14,611 bases of DNA, taken from contig SBFV01000239.1 in assembly GCA_006227775.1 (NCBI GenBank), positions 1-14,611 on the forward strand, in the 5' to 3' direction. This document shows, piece by piece, positions 6,254 through 13,520 of the stretch. The notes under the pieces are model-generated. The model made no database searches. It saw nothing but the letters and a program-made list of their open reading frames with translations, and was not told the DNA's origin. Every line of letters starts with the position of its first letter. Positions within the stretch are counted from its first letter, which is position 1. This DNA is from Gammaproteobacteria bacterium. Lineage in GTDB: Bacteria; Pseudomonadota; Gammaproteobacteria; Chromatiales; Chromatiaceae. The position numbers and the translations under genes are program-made.

Positions 6254-7116
6254 AACTGGCCGTAGCGCTGATGGCCCGCGCAGAGGGTGGAGCGGTCCCA
6301 ACGGCCGGAGAACAGATAGGAGAAGAGGTTGTCGGCCTCCTCCCCCTCGAACTCGGCGAGGGTTGAGACGCCGAGCACCGGGTTGGAGTTGATGCAATAA
6401 CCCACCCCCAGGGGCTTCACGACAGTGAGCTCGGCCCAGGGATCATCGAGGGAGGGCTCCATGCGCAGCGCGGTGATGCTTCCCGGCTCCCAGGACTGGT
6501 AGTCAGTGGCACTGTCATAGTTGACCAGGCGCATCCTGGAAAAGGTCGTTTGCCCCTGGGGCCCCGCGCCGACCTCAGATTGGAAGAGCAGGCAGGAGCT
6601 CCGCTGGCGGCAGCCAGGTCCCACATCCTGATAGAGTTGAGCCATCAAGGGGTCATTGTAGGTGCCAAGCTCCGCCTCGATCTCGAAGATCCGTCTGCCC
6701 TTGCTCTCGATCAGGGCATGGGCCCACGTGTCGGTCCGCTCGACCAGGATGCGCTCACACAATTTCTTGGGCAGTCCCGAGAATTCGCGCCCGCTGCAGA
6801 GCGCCATCAGCGCTCCCGGGCCGCTGAGTTGGAGGTTGAGGAAATAGATTCCCGTCGTCTCACCATAGCGGCACATGAGCCCAAGCGCGGCCTCCATGTA
6901 CCAGGGGGCGAAGGTGGGTTCCCGGATGTTGACGGCATAGACAAAGGCCAGGGGCTGGTCCGGCATGACCAGTTCCAGCGGTGGCGGCACTACCCGGCGG
7001 GCGATGGCGGGATCGGTCTGCCAATAAAGGTAGAGACCCTCCATGCTGTTTAAGGCGGTGGGATTCATGAACCCCTGGAGCTGTTCCCGGGGGGTAAAGT
7101 AGCTACCGTTGTTCAC
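6250..7116 (-). CDS. Acetoacetate decarboxylase-family protein
   Basis: The 288-residue product matches the acetoacetate decarboxylase superfamily. The key segment is GREFSGLPKKLCERI: K117 is the expected Schiff-base lysine and K118 its neighbour, as in the clostridial enzyme's PKK motif. E75 in PWYMEAALG is a candidate for the catalytic glutamate. Superfamily members decarboxylate beta-keto acids, but several do aldol/dehydratase-type chemistry instead, so the reaction is open. The start is GTG 7116 (MNNGSYFTPREQ) with GAGAGG about 9-12 bases upstream; an internal Met17 is a less likely start. It is the last gene of the - strand cluster, 36 bp after the SDR gene. Its TAA stop (6250-6252) shares bases with the convergent gene's stop. 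Confidence 0.85.
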   Translation of the reverse strand: MNNGSYFTPREQLQGFMNPTALNSMEGLYLYWQTDPAIARRVVPPPLELVMPDQPLAFVYAVNIREPTFAPWYMEAALGLMCRYGETTGIYFLNLQLSGPGALMALCSGREFSGLPKKLCERILVERTDTWAHALIESKGRRIFEIEAELGTYNDPLMAQLYQDVGPGCRQRSSCLLFQSEVGAGPQGQTTFSRMRLVNYDSATDYQSWEPGSITALRMEPSLDDPWAELTVVKPLGVGYCINSNPVLGVSTLAEFEGEEADNLFSYLFSGRWDRSTLCAGHQRYGQF

Positions 7117-7152
7117 CCTGTCTGACCTCTCGTTGCTGTCGGACCCTACCGA

Positions 7153-7971
7153 TTACACGACCCATTCCCCGCTCCGGCGCTTGCGGGCCACGTTCAGCAG
7201 GTACTCATCGTTCCCCGTGGCGGCTTCGGGATGGAAGCAATGCTTCGCGCCGCTCAAGTCACCCTCGTCCCCAAGTACCAGCCGCTCGTTTCTTGCCACA
7301 CCCGCCAGGACCGTCCGCGCGGATTGCTCTGGTGTCTGCGCTCCTGGAGGGGGTTCATTACCACCCGCCTTCCAGATCGCGGTTGCCGTCGTGCCGGGCG
7401 TCGCCGAGGTCACGCGGATGTTCTCGTCCCATAGCTCATAACGCAGGGCGAGTGTGAGCCCATTCAGGGCGGCCTTGGTGGCGGAGTACATGGTCTGATA
7501 GGCCATGGGGAAGAAGGCGATGCCGGAAATGATGTCGACGATGTGCCCGCCTCCTTGAGCGCGCATGATCGGCAGCACCGCGCGGATGCCGTACAGTGCC
7601 CCGTAAAAGTTCAGCGCGAACGCCTTTTCCCAGTCTTCGTTCGTTTGCGCATCGAAAGCTCCGCCGAGACCAGCGCCGGCATTGTTGAACAACAGATCAA
7701 CACGCCCACCGCCGCACTCCGCGGCCCGTCGGATCATGCGCTTGACGTCTTCTTCCTGGGTGACGTCGCAGTGGAGTCCGACTACCCGTTCGGGATAAGC
7801 CGCGTTCAGCCGCGCGGTCTCCCGCCGCAGATTCTCGTCATTGAAATCCGCGAGGACGACCTTCGCGGCCCCATAGGCCAGCATCGTTTCCGCCAGGGCC
7901 AGCCCGATGCCGGAGGCGCCGCCGGTCACCACGGCCACCTGGTCCCGATAGTATTCGCTCGTCTCGTTCAT
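7153..7971 (-). CDS. Short-chain dehydrogenase/reductase
   Basis: This is a classical SDR of 272 residues: cofactor motif TGGASGIG at 16-23, D42 at the end of the second strand (favouring NAD over NADP), NNAG at 96-99, and a catalytic tetrad N121, S149, Y162 and K166 (YSATK). It interconverts an alcohol and a ketone; the substrate cannot be read from the sequence. ATG 7971 has a good GGAGG site 9 bases upstream. It lies third in the - strand cluster, 163 bp after the OYE-type gene, the only large gap in that cluster, which is filled by a heptamer repeat. The C-terminal part (KHCFHPEAATGNDEYLLNVA) probably forms a substrate lid. Confidence 0.93.
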   Translation of the reverse strand: MNETSEYYRDQVAVVTGGASGIGLALAETMLAYGAAKVVLADFNDENLRRETARLNAAYPERVVGLHCDVTQEEDVKRMIRRAAECGGGRVDLLFNNAGAGLGGAFDAQTNEDWEKAFALNFYGALYGIRAVLPIMRAQGGGHIVDIISGIAFFPMAYQTMYSATKAALNGLTLALRYELWDENIRVTSATPGTTATAIWKAGGNEPPPGAQTPEQSARTVLAGVARNERLVLGDEGDLSGAKHCFHPEAATGNDEYLLNVARKRRSGEWVV

Positions 7972-8055
7972 GGCCGTTGTCCTCCATTGCGGGTGTGGAT
8001 TGGGCAGGAAAAATCAGGGATCAGAATGCAGGATTCCGCGTTCGGGGGGTTGAAG

Positions 8056-8135
8056 GTTGGAGGTTGGGTTCGGTATCGGGGTTCGGGATTTGGGATTCGG
8101 TGTCGGGGCAGGGGCCAGGGCCGGGCTTCGAGGGT
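8056..8135. repeat. Degenerate heptanucleotide array between the OYE-type and SDR genes
   Basis: On the - strand the core reads CGAATCC, CAAATCC, CGAACCC, CGATACC, that is a 7-nt unit close to CGAAYCC. It decays toward both sides (CCTCCAACC on one side, CCTGGCCCC on the other). The array occupies the gap from about base 8056 up to the stop codon of the OYE-type gene. It encodes nothing credible and has no hairpin with a T-tract. Confidence 0.6.
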
Positions 8136-10081
8136 CAGGGTTCGTAGACGAAGGCCTGGCCATAGGCGTCCTGGGTGGCATCCACCACCCGCCCCCCCCG
8201 GGACGCGTCCCCCAGGACATGGGCGTCCGGGAAGGCGGCCTTAAAGCGCGCGACCAGTTCCGTTTGGGGCCGGACTCCCAGGGCCAGGATGACGGTGTCC
8301 GCGGCCACCTTGACGGCTAAGCCACTCGCCAGACACGCGAACTCCGCGCCTTCCGGCGTGATCCGCGTCAGCTTGTGCCCCGGCAGATAGGTGGGGTGGT
8401 AGGGGGCCATGCGTTGCTTGGCGTCCAGAATGGTCATCATGTCAGCGCCCGCGCCAATCTCCGGCAGCAGGTCGACGATGGTGGTCCGGTGTCCGGACTT
8501 GAGCACCACCTCCGCCGTTTCCAGCCCGGTCATGCCCGAGCCGATGATGACGCAGTCCCCTTTGGCCTCCTCGGGATGGAGCAGCACCTCCTCCGCCAGG
8601 ACGACGTTGCCGCCGTCGATGCCGGGGACCGGCGGAATGAAGGGCCGGGCGCCGCAGGCGATGAAGACCCCGCTGGGGGACAGGGCCTGGACCTTGGCGA
8701 CCGTCGCCTCCTCCCCAAGCCGCAGATCGATGCCGGTCTCCCGGGCCTGGGCGATCAGGGAGTCGATGAAGCGGGTGATCTTGTCCTTGCCGATCCCCTT
8801 GTCGGCGACATTGAGGGTGCCGCCCAGGCGCCGGGCGGCGTCGAACAGGACGGGATGGAAACCCCGCTCCTTGAGGACCAGGGCGGCCGTGAGCCCCGCC
8901 GGGCCACCGCCGATCACGGCGATGATACGGCCCGCGCCATTGCGCTCGGGGCGGGCGAACTCGCGCTCGCGCCCGGTCGTCGGGTTGACCGAGCATTTGA
9001 CGTGCCGATGGTGGAAGATCTCGTTGAGGCACACCAGGCAGCCGATGCACTTGCGGATCATCTCGGCCCGACCGGCCCTGGCCTTGTTGCACCAGGCGGG
9101 ATCGGCCAGATGGCCGCGGGCGACCCCCACCAGATCGCAGCACCCTTCCCGCAGGATCGCCTCCGCGACCTCGGGCTCCTTGATATTGGCCACGGCGATG
9201 ACCGGGATCCTGACGCGCTGTTTGATCGCCGCGGCCATGTATTTCTTCCACCCCTGTTCGTAGGTGCCTGGCTCGATACAGGCCAGGGCGGACTCGGGCG
9301 GGGTGTCAGGGATGCCGCAACTGATGTCGAGGAAATCGACCCCGCCCTGTTCCAGTGCCACGGCCATCCGGCAGGAGGTGGCGAGGTCGTTGCCCTGGTC
9401 CCCGAGGAACTCCTCGGCGGAGAGGCGCACCCCGAGGGGAAAAGTCCGGCCACAGACCCCGCGAATACCGGCCAGGATCTCCAGCAGGAACCGCAGGCGG
9501 TTCTCCAGGCTGCCGCCATAGTCATCGTCGCGGCGGTTGAGATAGGGCGAGAGGAAGGAATTGATCAGGTAGCCATGGGCGCCGTGCAATTCGACCCCGT
9601 CGGCGCCCGCCATCTGCGCGACCCGCGCCCCGGTGACGAAGGCGGCCTGAATCCGCTGGATCTCCGGCACGGTCAGGGCCCGGGGCGTCAGGCCGGAGAG
9701 GAGATGGGGGACCGCCGAGGCGGCCACGGGCTCCTCGCCAAACAGGATCTGGCCCTCCCGCCCGGGATGATGGAGCTGGAGAAACATCCGGGTGCCGTAC
9801 TTGTGCACCGTATCCATCAGCCGTTCGAGACCCTGGAGGTCGGCGGTGCTGCGCGCGGCGAGCTGGTTGGGTTCGCTGGCCCCCGCGCCATCGAGGACGC
9901 GGCACACGCCGCTGATGATGAGGCCCACGCCCCCCTTGGCCCGGGCCTCGTAAAAGGCGATGGCATCGTCATTGACGCCCCCGCCCGCGGCGGCGAGGTT
10001 GGCGCCCATGGCGGTCATGGCCACGCGATTCTTGATCTCCAGGCGTCCAATGGCGACCGGGCTGAACAGGTTGGCGTACAT
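8135..10081 (-). CDS. Old Yellow Enzyme-type NADH:flavin oxidoreductase (2,4-dienoyl-CoA reductase-like; FMN, 4Fe-4S, FAD)
   Basis: The 648-residue product has the layout of 2,4-dienoyl-CoA reductase and trimethylamine dehydrogenase relatives. An FMN TIM barrel spans about 1-335 (NLFSPVAIGRLEIKNRV; HGAHGYLINSFLSPYLNRR; DDDYGGSLENRLRF). The 4Fe-4S site is C345/C348/C351/C363 (CIGCLVC spacing, as in trimethylamine dehydrogenase). An FAD/NAD(P) Rossmann pair covers about 386-625 (IGGGPAGLTAA at 390-400; IIGSGMTGLETAE at 512-524). Such enzymes reduce activated C=C bonds, often of enoyl-CoAs. ATG 10081 (MYANLFSP) aligns with the family start and has GGGAG 8 bases upstream. A TTG at 10102 overlapping the previous stop is possible but less likely. 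It follows the hydroxyacyl-CoA dehydrogenase gene directly. Exact substrate unknown. Confidence 0.92.
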   Translation of the reverse strand: MYANLFSPVAIGRLEIKNRVAMTAMGANLAAAGGGVNDDAIAFYEARAKGGVGLIISGVCRVLDGAGASEPNQLAARSTADLQGLERLMDTVHKYGTRMFLQLHHPGREGQILFGEEPVAASAVPHLLSGLTPRALTVPEIQRIQAAFVTGARVAQMAGADGVELHGAHGYLINSFLSPYLNRRDDDYGGSLENRLRFLLEILAGIRGVCGRTFPLGVRLSAEEFLGDQGNDLATSCRMAVALEQGGVDFLDISCGIPDTPPESALACIEPGTYEQGWKKYMAAAIKQRVRIPVIAVANIKEPEVAEAILREGCCDLVGVARGHLADPAWCNKARAGRAEMIRKCIGCLVCLNEIFHHRHVKCSVNPTTGREREFARPERNGAGRIIAVIGGGPAGLTAALVLKERGFHPVLFDAARRLGGTLNVADKGIGKDKITRFIDSLIAQARETGIDLRLGEEATVAKVQALSPSGVFIACGARPFIPPVPGIDGGNVVLAEEVLLHPEEAKGDCVIIGSGMTGLETAEVVLKSGHRTTIVDLLPEIGAGADMMTILDAKQRMAPYHPTYLPGHKLTRITPEGAEFACLASGLAVKVAADTVILALGVRPQTELVARFKAAFPDAHVLGDASRGGRVVDATQDAYGQAFVYEP

Positions 10082-10098
10082 CGGCGGGCTCCCGTCCC

Positions 10099-11013
10099 TC
10101 AATCGCCAGGACCGGTGAGGAAATCGGGTCGGGAATAGGCCGGGTTCGGGTAGCTATAGAATCCTTTGCCTGACTTGATCCCCAGCCAACCCTTGTCGAT
10201 ATATTCCCGCTTGATCAAGTCCGCGAACTCCATTGCGCCCGGATCACCGGAGGTCTTGGCGGCACTCTCCAAGATGTGCCACAGGGTATCCAGCCCCACA
10301 TAGTCGAGCCCGCCAAAGGGACCCGCCGGGATACCGAGGACCAGCATGGCGGCACGATCCACATCCTCGACGGTCGCCACCTTATCGACGAAGACCATCC
10401 GCATTGCCGCAGTGTTCAAGGCACCCAATAAGGTATTGCCGATATAGCCAGGATATTCCCTCTTCAGCAAAGTCGGGACTTGGCCAATCCGCCTGGCAAA
10501 GGCCACCAACAGCGCGAGGGTTTCCGCAGAGGTGCCGGGGTGGGGCATGATATCGGCCAGGCTCTTGGTCCAGACCCCGTAGAAATGCAAGGCGGCGAAT
10601 TTGTCGGGCCGACCCGTCGCCGCGGCGAACATCGAGGGGAGCAGGGTCGAGGTATTGGTGGTGAACAGGGTGTGGGGCGGACAGATGACATTGAGCTGGG
10701 CGAAAATCTCTCCCTTCAGCGCCGGGTCTTCGAATACCGACTCGCTGACCAGATCGGCCTTGGCCCCATCCTCTTGCCGCTGGGTGTAGGTGATTCGTGC
10801 CAGGGCGGCCTCGGCCCCCTCCGCTGTCATCAGTCCCTGGGTCACCAGGTCGGCGGCATAGTCAGGAATCCTGGCCCTCGCCGTTTCCAGGGACTTGGCA
10901 AAGCCATCGTAGGCGATGACTTCGTAACCAAAACGCGCGCATTGCAGGGCGATTTTTTGCCCCATGGTCCCAGTACCGACCACGAGGACGTGACGGATAT
11001 CATCGATGTTCAT
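10099..11013 (-). CDS. 3-hydroxyacyl-CoA dehydrogenase family protein with atypical active-site region
   Basis: The 304-residue product has an N-terminal NAD Rossmann fold (VVGTGTMGQKIALQCARFGY at 11-30). The TTNTSTL segment holds the expected active-site Ser122. The C-terminal helical domain includes GYIGNTLLGALNTA and GIPAGPFGGLDYVGLD. The expected catalytic His is H143. However, the family's HFFNP-type segment reads HFYGVWTKSLADIM, with Asp154 where Glu is usual and one residue fewer in between. It probably oxidises or reduces a 3-hydroxyacyl-CoA, but substrate preference is unclear. ATG 11013 was chosen over upstream ATG 11034 because AGGAG sits 7 bases before it and the Rossmann strand starts just after. 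It is the first gene of the - strand cluster. Confidence 0.9.
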   Translation of the reverse strand: MNIDDIRHVLVVGTGTMGQKIALQCARFGYEVIAYDGFAKSLETARARIPDYAADLVTQGLMTAEGAEAALARITYTQRQEDGAKADLVSESVFEDPALKGEIFAQLNVICPPHTLFTTNTSTLLPSMFAAATGRPDKFAALHFYGVWTKSLADIMPHPGTSAETLALLVAFARRIGQVPTLLKREYPGYIGNTLLGALNTAAMRMVFVDKVATVEDVDRAAMLVLGIPAGPFGGLDYVGLDTLWHILESAAKTSGDPGAMEFADLIKREYIDKGWLGIKSGKGFYSYPNPAYSRPDFLTGPGD

Positions 11014-11052
11014 CGAGAGACTCCTGAGGACCAATGATGAGGTTCCATCCGA

Positions 11053-11080
11053 AGCATAGCCCGCGGGGGGGGCATTGCAA
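11053..11080 (-). promoter_or_regulatory. Candidate sigma-70 promoter of the four-gene - strand cluster
   Basis: On the - strand, TTGCAA (11075-11080) and TATGCT (11053-11058) are separated by 16 bp, each matching 4 of 6 consensus bases. Transcription would begin near 11046 and give a leader of about 33 nt with AGGAG before the ATG at 11013. Confidence 0.35.
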
Positions 11081-11288
11081 GGCGATCGACGACATTAATC
11101 CCAACGCGAATCGGTGGTCGTCTTTCCCCCCTCTCAGGGCTTCCGGCGGGAATGAGAGCGGCTGGCGGGGGGGGACGGTGGGTCCATACCGGTCCTTCCT
11201 TGGGGGGAGGAATTAATCGGCAGGCTTGGCAACATTTCTCCCCTTGCCAGGGTGTGACCAATCCGACGCCAGGCATCCGCCCAGATCG

Positions 11289-11336
11289 CCAAACCCCCAT
11301 TTGCCCCAATCCCTGTTTGCTCCAACCCTCCATTTC
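11289..11336. repeat. Three C-rich ~16-nt degenerate repeats
   Basis: Three consecutive units, CCAAACCCCCATTTG (11289-11303), CCCCAATCCCTGTTTG (11304-11319) and CTCCAACCCTCCATTTC (11320-11336), share a CCAA-C-run then a TTT ending. The array lies in non-coding DNA. Confidence 0.5.
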
Positions 11337-11490
11337 CCAGCCAGGACAACGATGCCCTCCGCCCGTGCCAGATGGTCAGCTTTACTGGTGACGGGGGGTT
11401 CTGTCCCCTCGCTGGGGCCGCTCCTGCCGATGGCCCGGGAACGGACCCCGCTGGCGCTGGACCCGGGGCTACCCTTTCCCGCCCCGCGAC

Positions 11491-11733
11491 TCACCACTCG
11501 CCAGGCTGAAGGGCCCGCCCACCGCCCGTGAACTCGCTGGCCTTTTCCACCTTGGGCGGGGCCTTGGTCTTGGGTTTGGTCTTCGTGGTGGTAGTGGTAG
11601 GACGGCAGTCCTTGCCACCGTAGGTACAGTCGGGAAAATCGTAGAAATTGTAGGTGGTCGAGTAAACGGGAGGAGGCGTCTGACAGCCCATCAGGGTCAG
11701 GCTGATCAGGGCCAGAAATAACAGGTTGCGCAT
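11491..11733 (-). CDS. Small lipoprotein of unknown function
   Basis: The 80-residue product has a lipoprotein signal peptide: MRNLLFLALISLTLMGCQTP, lipobox LMGC, lipidated C17. The mature part is short. It has a tyrosine-rich segment (PPPVYSTTYNFYDFPD), two cysteines (C35 and C42, in DCTYGGKDC) that could form a disulfide, a Thr run followed by a Lys/Pro-rich stretch (TTTTTKTKPKTKAPP), and an end of GGGRALQPGEW. I do not recognise the family. Position +2 after the lipid Cys is Gln, which favours outer-membrane sorting. The frame is open further upstream, but ATG 11733 with GAGGA 9 bases before it and the clean signal peptide decide the start. It is divergent from the ferredoxin-reductase gene. 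Confidence 0.75.
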   Translation of the reverse strand: MRNLLFLALISLTLMGCQTPPPVYSTTYNFYDFPDCTYGGKDCRPTTTTTKTKPKTKAPPKVEKASEFTGGGRALQPGEW

Positions 11734-11891
11734 TGATTGCGATCCTCGGCAGGTGACAACGACGAAACGGGGACCCGGGAGCGATACCCCCTTGCATGGG
11801 GTCAATTTCCAGACGCATCGCCCACCGGATAAACAATAGCTGACTCTTGGCCCGCTGTCGTCCATTGGGAGAGGAAGAGCTTCGCGCTGGC

Positions 11892-11920
11892 TGGCCAAGC
11901 AGGCGGCAAGGGGGTATAAA
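11892..11920 (+). promoter_or_regulatory. Candidate sigma-70 promoter of the ferredoxin-reductase gene
   Basis: TGGCCA (11892-11897) and TATAAA (11915-11920) are spaced 17 bp, followed by TAGCC. Transcription would start near 11927 and leave a leader of about 75 nt. The -10 falls inside the longer open frame, which supports the later start at 12003. Confidence 0.35.
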
Positions 11921-12002
11921 TAGCCGTCAGGGCCGAGACATCCTGGCAGTCGCTCTGGGCCCGCCAGGCGGGGTTGCCGCCGCTCTCCATTCCGGACAGA
12001 CC

Positions 12003-13493
12003 ATGACCCAACTCCTGAGCCTCTCCCGGTCGGCGCGGCTGGCGGGCGTGACCCGCGCCGAGATCCAGCGGCGCATCCGTCGTGGCGAATTGACCACGTT
12101 CGAGGGCGAGATCGCCGTCAGCGACCTGCTGCGGGTCTTTCCCCAGGTCAGCCTGGACAACGACGACGCCCTGGAGCGGGTCCAACGTATCAAGGCCATG
12201 GCCCTGCCCCGCTCCCACGACGCGGATACGGTGCTGCCCAGTCCGGAGGTGCTGCGGTCGCGACTCAAAGGCATGGGCGAGGCCCTCGCGGCCAAGGTCT
12301 CGGCCCTGGACGCCGCCCATACCCTCCTGGACGACGTGGAGGCCCGGCTCGCCCAACTCGGCCAGGCCCCCACTCAGGCCGGCCTCCAGGCCGATATCCG
12401 GGAACTGGCCGATTGGCTGGCCCAGAGCCACCAGGCCCTCACCGACCGCACCACCCTGGATCGGGAGGCCCAACTGCTGGCCAAGGACAATTTCCTGCGC
12501 CTCATGGCCGCCAGCGTCAAGCTTATCCCCAGCGGCCGGGACTTCTTCGTCGAGGGTGACGAGAGCATCCTCGAGGCCTCGGTGCGGGCCGGCCTCCATC
12601 TGGCCTACGGCTGCGCCAGTGGCAACTGCGGTGCCTGCAAGGCCCGGGTGGTGAGCGGTGAGGTGCGGAAGATCCGCGATCACGACTACCCCCTCAGCAC
12701 CCGCGAGAAGGAGATGGGCTACATGCTGGCCTGCTCCAACACCGCGGTGACCGACCTGGTCCTGGAGGCGGCCGAGGCCCTGAGCGTCGATGACATCCCC
12801 CCGCAGGAGATCCGCGCCACCCTGCAAGGCAAGGAGATGCTGGATGGGGACCTCATCAGCCTGCACCTCCAGACGCCCCGTACCCAGACCCTGCGCTTCA
12901 TGGCCGGCCAGCGCGCCCTGCTGACTCTGGAGGACGACAGCGCCGCCGAACTGCCCATCGCCAGTTGCCCCTGCGATGCCCGCAACCTGCGCTTCCTCGT
13001 CCGGCGCCGGCCTGACCGGCCCTTCGCCGCCGCCATCTTCGGCGACCAGGTGAGACCGGGGCACCTGGTCCTCATCCAGGGTCCCGTTGGTCGCTTCGTC
13101 CTTGACGAGACCGCTACGGCCCCGGCGGTCTTCGTCGCCTTTGGCGAGGGCATTGCCCCCATGCGCGGCCTCATCGAGCATGGCATTTCCCTCGATACCA
13201 TTGAATCCTTCCACCTCTACTGGCAGGCCCCGGGCGATGCCTCCCCGCTATCCCTGGAGCAAGGGCGCTGGTGCCGTGCCCTCCAGGATGCCCTGGACAA
13301 CTTCACCCTCACCCCGCTCCCGCACGCGGACACCCAGGAGATCCTGGCGCGGCTGCTGGCGGATCATCCCGAGCCCGGCGGCCGCCGTTTCTATCTGGCC
13401 GGACCGAGATCGCGGATCGAGCCCCTGGCGGAGGCCCTACGCAACCACGACGTGGCGGCTGATCGCCTGTCGATGGAATTCCTCGAGGATTGA
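12003..13493 (+). CDS. Ferredoxin/ferredoxin-reductase-like protein with N-terminal helix-turn-helix-like region
   Basis: The 496-residue product has three parts. Residues 1-48 resemble a MerR/excisionase-type helix-turn-helix (LSRSARLAGVTRAEIQRRI, then RGELTTFEGEIAVSDLLRVF). Residues 50-165 are helical, with a possible coiled coil at about 85-120. Residues about 170-260 are a plant-type 2Fe-2S ferredoxin with C204/C209/C212/C244. Residues 265-490 are a ferredoxin-NAD(P) reductase fold: a flavin segment ELPIASCP, where the family's RxYS is not kept, and a nucleotide segment FGEGIAPMRG. It ends MEFLED. It probably transfers electrons between a nicotinamide nucleotide and 2Fe-2S, if flavin is still bound. 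ATG 12003 was chosen because the upstream frame contains the promoter-like sequence and lacks protein character. The ribosome site is weak. No signal peptide. Confidence 0.85.
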   Translation: MTQLLSLSRSARLAGVTRAEIQRRIRRGELTTFEGEIAVSDLLRVFPQVSLDNDDALERVQRIKAMALPRSHDADTVLPSPEVLRSRLKGMGEALAAKVSALDAAHTLLDDVEARLAQLGQAPTQAGLQADIRELADWLAQSHQALTDRTTLDREAQLLAKDNFLRLMAASVKLIPSGRDFFVEGDESILEASVRAGLHLAYGCASGNCGACKARVVSGEVRKIRDHDYPLSTREKEMGYMLACSNTAVTDLVLEAAEALSVDDIPPQEIRATLQGKEMLDGDLISLHLQTPRTQTLRFMAGQRALLTLEDDSAAELPIASCPCDARNLRFLVRRRPDRPFAAAIFGDQVRPGHLVLIQGPVGRFVLDETATAPAVFVAFGEGIAPMRGLIEHGISLDTIESFHLYWQAPGDASPLSLEQGRWCRALQDALDNFTLTPLPHADTQEILARLLADHPEPGGRRFYLAGPRSRIEPLAEALRNHDVAADRLSMEFLED

Positions 13494-13520
13494 GCGACCC
13501 GCCCGGAACCCCATCCTTCC

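Larger units (their letters stand above)
11014..11490. other. 477-bp non-coding stretch upstream of the hydroxyacyl-CoA dehydrogenase cluster
   Basis: No credible gene is seen. It holds a plausible - strand promoter close to the dehydrogenase start (11053-11080) and a C-rich short-period repeat (11289-11336). The remaining sequence is G- and C-run rich without a clear intrinsic terminator for the lipoprotein gene that ends at 11491. Confidence 0.6.

Noticed and set aside
8375..10138. Long + strand open frame (587 codons) opposite the OYE-type gene
   Set aside because: It is the antisense shadow of a clearly conserved enzyme in GC-rich DNA; the translation has no recognisable domain and a composition typical of shadows.
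11734..11898. Longer form of the lipoprotein starting at 11898
   Set aside because: It would bury the signal peptide and lipobox internally; ATG 11733 has its own ribosome site.
11847..12002. Extended N-terminus of the ferredoxin-reductase-like protein from 11847
   Set aside because: The extra residues lack protein character and contain a TATAAA -10-like sequence; MTQLLSLSRSARLAGV at 12003 begins the folded-looking region.
11802..13214. Long - strand open frame (470 codons) opposite the ferredoxin-reductase gene
   Set aside because: Shadow frame: the + strand carries intact 2Fe-2S and reductase motifs, and the antisense product shows no family features.
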